A stretch of 64,000 bases of DNA. Origin: Lutraria lutraria (lineage: Eukaryota > Mollusca > Bivalvia > Venerida > Mactridae). The stretch is from contig OZ026847.1 in NCBI GenBank assembly GCA_964023205.1, positions 34,723,913 to 34,787,912 on the forward strand. Reading direction: 5' to 3'. The notes under the pieces were generated by a model. The model was not told the origin of the DNA. It worked only from the letters and a program-made list of their open reading frames with translations, and searched no databases. Of this stretch, positions 49,501 to 61,500 are shown piece by piece; position 1 is the stretch's first letter, and each line of letters starts with the position of its first letter. Both the position numbers and the translations under genes were made by a program.

Positions 49501-52500
49501 TTGTCTCCTGGACTATATGACTGAATACATTACATTCAATATCTCTTGTCTCCTGGACTATATGACTGAATACATTACATTCAATATCTCTTGTCTCTTG
49601 GACTATATGACTGAATACATTACATTCAATATCTCTTGTCTCCTGTACTATATGACTGAATACATTACATTCAATATCTCTTGTCTCCTGTACTATATGA
49701 CTGAATACATTACATTCAATATCTCTTGTGTCCTGGACTATATGACTGAATACATTACATTCAATATCTCTTGTCTCCTGGACTATATGACTGAATACAT
49801 TACATACAATATCTCTTGTCTCCTGGACTATATGACTGACTACATTACATTCAATATCTCTTGTCTCCTGGACTATATGACTGAATACATTACATTCAAT
49901 ATCTCTTGTCTCCTGGACTATATGACTGACTACATTACATTCAATATCTCTTGTCTCCTGGACTATATGACTGAATACATTACATACAATATCTCTTGTC
50001 TCCTGGACTATATGACTGAATACATTACAATCAATATCTCTTGTCTCCTGGACTATATGACTGAATACATTACATACAATATCTCTTGTCTCCTGGACTA
50101 TATGACTGAATACATTACATACAATATCTCTTGTCTCCTGGACTATATGACTGAATACATTACATACAATATATCTTGACTCCTGGACTATATGACTGAA
50201 TACATTACATACAATATCTCTTGTCTCCTGGACTATATGACTGAATACATTACATTCAATATCTCTTGTCTCCTGGACTATATGACTGAATACATTACAT
50301 TCAATATCTCTTGTCTCCTGGACTATATGACTGAATACATTACATACAATATCTCTTGTCTCTTGTACTATATGACTGAATACATTACATTCAATATCTC
50401 TTGTCTCTTGGACTATATGACTGAATACATTACATTCAATATCTCTTGTCTCTTGGACTATATGACTGAATACATTACATTCAATATCTCTTGTCTCCTG
50501 CACTATATGACTGAATACATTACATTCAATATCTCTTGTCTCTTGGACTACATGACTGAATACATAACATTCAATATCTCTTGTCTCCTGGACTATATGA
50601 CTGAATACATTACATTCAATATCTCTTGTCTCTTGGACTACATGACTGAATACATTACATTCAATATCTCTTGTCTCTTGGACTACATGACTGAATACAT
50701 TACATTCAATATCTCTTGCCTCATGGACTATATGACTGAATACATTACATTCAATATCTCTTGTCTCCTGGACTATATGACTGAATACATTACATTCAAT
50801 ACATCTTGTCTCCTGGACTATATGACTGAATACATTACATTCAATATCCCTTGTCTCCTGTACTATATGACTGAATACATTACATTCAATATATCTTGTC
50901 TCCTGGACTATATGACTGAATACATTACATTCAATATATCTTGTCTCTTGGACTATATGACTGAATACATTACATTCAATATATCTTGTCTCCTGGACTA
51001 TATGACTGAATACATTACATTCAATATCCCTTGTCTCCTGTACTATATGACTGAATACATTACATTCAATATCTCTTGTCTCCTGCACTATATGACTGAA
51101 TACATTACATTCAATATCTCTTGTCTCCTGGACTATATGACTGAATACATTACATTCAATATATCTTGTCTCCTGGACTATATGACTGAATACATTACAT
51201 TCAATATCTCTTGTCTCCTGGACTATATGACTGAATACATTACATTCAATATATCTTGTCTCCTGGACTATATGACTGAATACATTACATACAATATATC
51301 TTGTCTCTTGGACTATATGACTGAATACATTACATTCAATATATCTTGTCTCTTGGACTATATGACTGAATACATTACATTCAATATCTCTTGTCTCTTG
51401 GACTATATGACTGAATACATTACATTCAATATCTCTTGTCTCTTGGACTATATGACTGAATACATTACATTCAATATCTCTTGTCCCCTGTACTATATGA
51501 CTGAATACATTACATTCAATATCCCTTGTCTCCTGTACTATATGACTGAATACATTACATTCAATATCTCTTGTCTCTTGGACTATATGACTGAATACAT
51601 TACATACAATATATCTTGTCTCTTGGACTATATGACTGAATACATTACATTCAATATCTCTTGTCTCTTGGACTATATGACTGAATACATTACATACAAT
51701 ATATCTTGTCTCTTGGACTATATGACTGAATACATTACATTCAATATCCCTTGTCTCCTGGACTATATGACTGAATACATTACATTCAAAATCTCTTGTC
51801 TCCTGTACTATATGACTGAATACATTACATTCAATATCACTTGTCTCTTGGACTATATGACTGAATACATTACATTCAATATCTCTTGTCTCTTGGACTA
51901 CATGACTGAATACATTACATTCAATATCCCTTGTCTCTTGGACTATATGACTGAATACATTACATTCAATATCTCTTGTCTCCTGTACTATATGACTGAA
52001 TACATTACATTCAATATCTCTTGTCTCTTGGACTACATGACTGAATACATTACATTCAATATCACTTGTCTCTTGGACTATATGACTGAATACATTACAT
52101 TCAATATCCCTTGTCTCCTGTACTATATGACTGAATACATTACTTTCAATATATCTTGTCTCCTGGACTATATGACTGAATACATTACATTCAATATCTC
52201 TTGTCTCTTGGACTATATGACTGAATACATTACATTCAATATCTCTTGTCTCCTGGACTATATGACTGAATACATTACATTCAGTATCTCTTGTCTCCTG
52301 GACTATATGACTGAATACATTACATTCAATATCTCTTGTCTCCTGGACTATATGACTGAATACATTACATTCAATATCTCTTGTCTCTTGGACTATATGA
52401 CTGAATACATTACATTCAATATCTCTTGTCTCCTGGACTATATGACTGAATACATTACATTCAATATCTCTTGTCTCCTGGACTATATGACTGAATACAT

Positions 52501-55500
52501 TACATTCAATATCTCTTGTCTCCTGGACTATATGACTGAATACATTACATTCAATATCTCTTGTCTCTTGGACTATATGACTGAATACATTACATTCAAT
52601 ATCTCTTGTCTCCTGGACTATATGACTGAATACATTACATTCAATATCTCTTGTCTCCTGGACTATATGACTGACTACATTACATTCAATATCTCTTGTC
52701 TCTTGGACTATATGACTGAATACATTACATTCAATATCTCTTGTCTCCTGGACTATATGACTGAATACATTACATTCAATATCTCTTGTCTCTTGGAATA
52801 TATGACTGAATACATTACATTCAATATCTCTTGTCTCCTGGACTATATGACTGAATACATTACATTCAATATCTCTTGTCTCTTGGACTACACGACTGAA
52901 TACATTACATTCAATATCGCTTGTCTCCTGGACTATATGACTGAATACATTACATTCAATATCTCTTGTCTCCTGGACTATATGACTGAATACATTACAT
53001 TCAATATCTCTTGTCTCCTGGACTATATGACTGAATACATTACATTCAATATCTCTTGTCTCTTGGACTATATGACTGAATACATTACATTCAATATCTC
53101 TTGTCTCCTGGACTATATGACTGAATACATTACATTCAATATCTCTTGTCTCCTGGACTATATGACTGACTACATTACATTCAATATCTCTTGTCTCTTG
53201 GACTATATGACTGAATACATTACATTCAATATCTCTTGTCTCCTGGACTATATGACTGAATACATTACATTCAATATCTCTTGTCTCTTGGAATATATGA
53301 CTGAATACATTACATTCAATATCTCTTGTCTCCTGGACTATATGACTGAATACATTACATTCAATATCTCTTGTCTCTTGGACTACACGACTGAATACAT
53401 TACATTCAATATCGCTTGTCTCCTGGACTATATGACTGAATACATTACATTCAATATCTCTTGTCTCCTGGACTATATGACTGAATACATTACATTCAAT
53501 ATCTCTTGTCTCTTGGACTACATGACTGAATACATTACATTCAATATCTCTTGTCTCCTGGACTATATGACTGAATACATTACATTCAATATCTCTTGTC
53601 TCTTGGACTATATGACTGAATACATTACATTCAATATCTCTTGTCTCCTGGACTATATGACTGAATACATTACATTCAATATCTCTTGTCTCTTGGACTA
53701 CATGACTGAATACATTACATTCAATATCGCTTGTCTCCTGGACTATATGACTGAATACATTACATTCAATATATCTTGACTCCTGGACTATATGACTGAA
53801 TACATTACATTCAATATCACTTGTCTCCTGGACTATATGACTGAATACATTACATTCAATATCTCTTGTCTCTTGGACTACATGACTGAATACATTACAT
53901 TCAATATCTCTTGTCTCTTGGACTACATGACTGAATACATTACATTCAATATCTCTTGTCTCCTGGACTATATGACTGAATACATTACATTCAATATCTC
54001 TTGTCTCTTGGACTATATGACTGAATACATTACATTCAATATCTCTTGTCTCTTGGACTATATGACTGAATACATTACATTCAATATCTCTTGTCCCCTG
54101 TACTATATGACTGAATACATTACATTCAATATCCCTTGTCTCCTGTACTATATGACTGAATACATTACATTCAATATCTCTTGTCTCTTGGACTATATGA
54201 CTGAATACATTACATACAATATATCTTGTCTCTTGGACTATATGACTGAATACATTACATTCAATATCTCTTGTCTCTTGGACTATATGACTGAATACAT
54301 TACATACAATATATCTTGTCTCTTGGACTATATGACTGAATACATTACATTCAATATCCCTTGTCTCCTGGACTATATGACTGAATACATTACATTCAAA
54401 ATCTCTTGTCTCCTGTACTATATGACTGAATACATTACATTCAATATCACTTGTCTCTTGGACTATATGACTGAATACATTACATTCAATATCTCTTGTC
54501 TCTTGGACTACATGACTGAATACATTACATTCAATATCCCTTGTCTCTTGGACTATATGACTGAATACATTACATTCAATATCTCTTGTCTCCTGTACTA
54601 TATGACTGAATACATTACATTCAATATCTCTTGTCTCTTGGACTACATGACTGAATACATTACATTCAATATCACTTGTCTCTTGGACTATATGACTGAA
54701 TACATTACATTCAATATCCCTTGTCTCCTGTACTATATGACTGAATACATTACTTTCAATATATCTTGTCTCCTGGACTATATGACTGAATACATTACAT
54801 TCAATATCTCTTGTCTCTTGGACTATATGACTGAATACATTACATTCAATATCTCTTGTCTCCTGGACTATATGACTGAATACATTACATTCAGTATCTC
54901 TTGTCTCCTGGACTATATGACTGAATACATTACATTCAATATCTCTTGTCTCCTGGACTATATGACTGAATACATTACATTCAATATCTCTTGTCTCTTG
55001 GACTATATGACTGAATACATTACATTCAATATCTCTTGTCTCCTGGACTATATGACTGAATACATTACATTCAATATCTCTTGTCTCCTGGACTATATGA
55101 CTGAATACATTACATTCAATATCTCTTGTCTCCTGGACTATATGACTGAATACATTACATTCAATATCTCTTGTCTCTTGGACTATATGACTGAATACAT
55201 TACATTCAATATCTCTTGTCTCCTGGACTATATGACTGAATACATTACATTCAATATCTCTTGTCTCCTGGACTATATGACTGACTACATTACATTCAAT
55301 ATCTCTTGTCTCTTGGACTATATGACTGAATACATTACATTCAATATCTCTTGTCTCCTGGACTATATGACTGAATACATTACATTCAATATCTCTTGTC
55401 TCTTGGAATATATGACTGAATACATTACATTCAATATCTCTTGTCTCCTGGACTATATGACTGAATACATTACATTCAATATCTCTTGTCTCTTGGACTA

Positions 55501-58500
55501 CACGACTGAATACATTACATTCAATATCGCTTGTCTCCTGGACTATATGACTGAATACATTACATTCAATATCTCTTGTCTCCTGGACTATATGACTGAA
55601 TACATTACATTCAATATCTCTTGTCTCCTGGACTATATGACTGAATACATTACATTCAATATCTCTTGTCTCTTGGACTATATGACTGAATACATTACAT
55701 TCAATATCTCTTGTCTCCTGGACTATATGACTGAATACATTACATTCAATATCTCTTGTCTCCTGGACTATATGACTGACTACATTACATTCAATATCTC
55801 TTGTCTCTTGGACTATATGACTGAATACATTACATTCAATATCTCTTGTCTCCTGGACTATATGACTGAATACATTACATTCAATATCTCTTGTCTCTTG
55901 GAATATATGACTGAATACATTACATTCAATATCTCTTGTCTCCTGGACTATATGACTGAATACATTACATTCAATATCTCTTGTCTCTTGGACTACACGA
56001 CTGAATACATTACATTCAATATCGCTTGTCTCCTGGACTATATGACTGAATACATTACATTCAATATCTCTTGTCTCCTGGACTATATGACTGAATACAT
56101 TACATTCAATATCTCTTGTCTCTTGGACTACATGACTGAATACATTACATTCAATATCTCTTGTCTCCTGGACTATATGACTGAATACATTACATTCAAT
56201 ATCTCTTGTCTCTTGGACTATATGACTGAATACATTACATTCAATATCTCTTGTCTCCTGGACTATATGACTGAATACATTACATTCAATATCTCTTGTC
56301 TCTTGGACTACATGACTGAATACATTACATTCAATATCGCTTGTCTCCTGGACTATATGACTGAATACATTACATTCAATATATCTTGACTCCTGGACTA
56401 TATGACTGAATACATTACATTCAATATCACTTGTCTCCTGGACTATATGACTGAATACATTACATTCAATATCTCTTGTCTCTTGGACTACATGACTGAA
56501 TACATTACATTCAATATCTCTTGTCTCTTGGACTACATGACTGAATACATTACATTCAATATCTCTTGTCTCCTGGACTATATGACTGAATACATTACAT
56601 TCAATATCTCTTGTCTCCTGGACTATATGACTGAATACATTACATTCAATATCTCTTGTCTCCTGGACTACATGACTGAATACATTACATTCAATATCTC
56701 TTGTCTCCTGGACTATATGACTGAATACATTACATTCAATATATCTTGACTCCTGGACTATATGACTGAATACATTACATTCAATATCACTTGTCTCCTG
56801 GACTATATGACTGAATACATTACATTCAATATCTCTTGTCTCTTGGACTACATGACTGAATACATTACATTCAATATCTCTTGTCTCCTGGACTATATGA
56901 CTGAATACATTACATTCAAAATCTCTTGTCTCCTGGACTATATGACTGAATACATTACATTCAATATCTCTTGTCTCCTGGACTACATGACTGAATACAT
57001 TACATTCAATATCGCTTGTCTCCTGGACTATATGACTGAATACATTACATTCAATATCTCTTGTCTCTTGGACTACATGACTGAATACATTACATTCAAT
57101 ATCTCTTGTCTCCTGTACTATATGACTGAATACATTACATTCAATATCTCTTGTCTCTTGGACTATATGACTGAATACATTACATTCAATATCCCTTGTC
57201 TCCTGGACTATATGACTGAATACATTACATTCAAAATCTCTTGTCTCCTGTACTATATGACTGAATACATTACATTCAATATCACTTGTCTCTTGGACTA
57301 TATGACTGAATACATTACATTCAATATCTCTTGTCTCTTGGACTACATGACTGAATACATTACATTCAATATCCCTTGTCTCTTGGACTATATGACTGAA
57401 TACATTACATTCAATATCTCTTGTCTCCTGTACTATATGACTGAATACATTACATTCAATATCTCTTGTCTCTTGGACTACATGACTGAATACATTACAT
57501 TCAATATCACTTGTCTCTTGGACTATATGACTGAATACATTACATTCAATATCCCTTGTCTCCTGTACTATATGACTGAATACATTACATTCAATATATC
57601 TTGTCTCCTGGACTATATGACTGAATACATTACATTCAATATCTCTTGTCTCTTGGACTATATGACTGAATACATTACATTCAATATCTCTTGTCTCCTG
57701 GACTATATGACTGAATACATTACATTCAGTATCTCTTGTCTCCTGGACTATATGACTGAATACATTACATTCAATATCTCTTGTCTCTTGGACTACATGA
57801 CTGAATACATTACATTCAATATCGCTTGTCTCCTGGACTATATGACTGAATACATTACATTCAATATCTCTTGTCTCCTGGACTATATGACTGAATACAG
57901 TACATTCAATATCTCTTGTCTCTTGGACTACATGACTGAATACATTACATTCAATATCTCTTGTCTCCTGGACTATATGACTGAATACATTACATTCAAT
58001 ATCTCTTGTCTCTTGGACTATATGACTGAATACATTACATTCAATATCTCTTGTCTCCTGGACTATATGACTGAATACATTACATTCAATATCTCTTGTC
58101 TCTTGGACTACATGACTGAATACATTACATTCAATATCGCTTGTCTCCTGGACTATATGACTGAATACATTACATTCAATATATCTTGACTCCTGGACTA
58201 TATGACTGAATACATTACATTCAATATCACTTGTCTCCTGGACTATATGACTGAATACATTACATTCAATATATCTTGTGTCATGGACTATATGACTGAA
58301 TACATTACATTCAATATCACTTGTCTCCTGGACTATATGACTGAATACATTACATTCAATATATCTTGTGTCATGGACTATATGACTGAATACATTACAT
58401 TCAATATCTCTTGTCTCCTGGACTATATGACTGAATACATTACATTCAATATATCTTGTGTCATGGACTACATGACTGAATACATTACATACAATATCTC

Positions 58501-61500
58501 TTGTCTCCTGGACTATATGACTGAATACATTACATTCAATATCTCTTGTCTCCTGGACTATATGACTGACTACATTACATACAATATCTCTTGTCTCCTG
58601 GACTATATGACTGAATACATTACATTCAATATCTCTTGTCTCTTGGACTATATGACTGAATACATTACAATCAATATCTCTTGTCTCTTGGACTATATGA
58701 CTGAATACATTACATTCAATATCTCTTGTCTCCCGGACTATATGACTGAATACATTACAATCAATATCTCTTGTCTCCTGGACTATATGACTGAATACAT
58801 TACATTCAATATCACTTGTCTCCTGTACTATACGACTGAATACATTACATTCAATATCTCTTGTCTCCTGTACTATACGACTGAATACATTACATTCAAT
58901 ATCACTTGTCTCCTGGACTATATGACTGAATACATTACATTCAATATCTCTTGTCTCTTGGACTATATGACTGAATACATTACATTCAATATCTCTTGTC
59001 TCTTGGACTATATGACTGAATACATTACAATCAATATCTCTTGTCTCTTGGACTACATGACTGAATACATTACATTCAATATCTCTTGTCTCCTGGACTA
59101 TATGACTGAATACATTACATTCAATATCTCTTGTCTCTTGGACTACATGACTGAATACATTACATTCAATATCTCTTGTCTCCTGTACTATATGACTGAA
59201 TACATTACATTCAATATCTCTTGTCTCTTGGACTATATGACTGAATACATTACATTCAATATATCTTGTCTCTTGGACTATATGACTGAATACATTACAT
59301 TCAATATCTCTTGTCTCTTGGACTATATGACTGAATACATTACATTCAATATATCTTGTCTCCTGGACTATATGACTGAATACATTACATTCAATATATC
59401 TTGTCGCGCTTTGCTTTAACGTCATGTAGTCGGTGGCTTAGTGATAGACGTGGTAATTGACACATATATCTACAACATTAATCAGCTAATTATTGCGGCA
59501 ATATTCTTGTTTAAACCCCGGGGTCTAAACTAGGATAATACTTACATTTCCAATCATAATACAAATGTACTTTGAGAATAGAATTGAGATTTGAGCTCGT
59601 AGACTGTTCTCAAGTTTTGCAACCTCCAGGCCTGGGTGTTCTATGAAACACTAACTCAGTGTTTCCACTACAGGACTATTCCATGACGATGTTGATTGGA
59701 CAAAAATGGTTCGACGAACGTCTTATGTTTGATGATGTGTTGAATTTTACAAGATTGGAACTTGATGATTCATTGTTCAATCACGTCTGGTCTCCTGATC
59801 TCTACATAGTGAACGAACATTTCTCAGACTTCCATGAAGTAATGGTGCCAAATAAGTTTATACACATTTATCCACATGGATTAGTTCATCATCTGGCCAG
59901 GTAATAGATACATATACATACACAGTAAAACGCCTCGAAACCGGACCCCATCCGGACCGGGCCATAAGTCCGGATTTCTGAGAAGTCATGTTTTCACAGA
60001 GCATTTGATAAAAATCCGAAAAAAGGGACTTAGAAAATTGTCCAAATTTTAGGGAATTCCAGTTTTCAGTGGTTTTACTGCATATACAGGCGCCTGACTC
60101 ACGTCATAGAAAACTCGCTTAAGATTTATTTTCATTTCATGTCGAAATAAACTTGAAGTCATTGTGTCTGTCATTGCACAGCACAACCAGCAAACGTTTC
60201 GTCTTTTTAATAGAAAATTTCCTACATCAAAATAGTAGCATACGACCACCTCTCTGTTTCACTATATTTTCTAGAGTTTTTGACGTACAGTTGTTGATTA
60301 AATGTACAGTACAACCTCTCCAGAGCGACTCTCTCTAGAACAATAATATCCCTTCAACAACAACAGGATTTTCCCCACTGCACGATTTAACTATTGATTT
60401 AACCTCTCTATTATACTACTCCGTTTTGAGAGACTGCACTGTAATATTGTTTATAAATATCAGTACGTAATATCATTCTGTATTTTCACAGGGTCACGGG
60501 AACATATTCCTGTCATATGCTACTTCATAAATATCCTTTCGACACCCAGTACTGTCACATAGAGGTAGGAAGTTGTAAGTACGACTTGTCATGTTTGTAT
60601 AATTTATGCATTAATGCTGACTTCAAATCACTGTAATCTCTCACTGATGGAGGGTCGTTGGTTCGAGCCCAGCTACCGACCATGTCTCTTTCTGTTAGAA
60701 GATGGACAGTTACTTACCGAGGATGGGAGTCTAGTACTGGTTCTTCCCAGGAAAGATGGTTTGGTGAACTGTCCGCCTCATATGAATCTGACTGTTGAAA
60801 AGGGGCGTAAAACTAAAAAAAGAAAGACAATATGATGATTTCTATGCAATTAATTACGATGAATTTCATAAATGTAGTTAACAGACTACTTTACAAAGCA
60901 CATAATATCAATTACCGTTTAGCTGAAATTCAGTAAATTTCCTCAGGTCAAGTCCTAAACAGGATATGAGGAAAAACATTTAACTGTTTGTATTTGAGTA
61001 TTTATTAGAATTCTTTCAGTTGGACATCGTATAGAGAACATAAAGTTTGTCTGGCACGAGGAATCTCTGTCTGTTGGTGAAACCGTAGACTTTCCACAAT
61101 TTCATCTGGAAAATGTTGAAGAATATAACTGTGAGAAAGAATTTCTTGGATGTGCGTACACTTTACTATAATCATACATGTGTAGTCTCTCAGTACAAGC
61201 AAGGAAATATATAGTCAAACCTGTGAACAAAGGCCACCCTTGGGAATTACATAATGTGACATTTATTGACAGGTGGCCTTTATTCTGAAGTCATTTTGTT
61301 CTGAATGAACCAAAACCATTTTTTAAAGATTCGCCTTTATTTACCGGGTGGTATTTATTCGGACGTTTGACTGTATACAAGATATAAGTAATCTCTGTCG
61401 TGTTGTATATTCATCATGGGAGATATTTTTAACATTTAATTTGATTTAAACTTATTTATATCACATCGATTGAAGAACAAGTTCTTACAACTTATGTCAA

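Noticed and set aside
48380..59405. CRISPR-like repetitive array
   Set aside because: Units are head-to-tail with no spacers, and the DNA is animal nuclear.
48383..59419. Long plus-strand ORFs (CLLDYMTEYITFNIS repeats) through the satellite
   Set aside because: They follow from a stop-free 45-bp period and are broken five times by TGA; no start context or gene structure.
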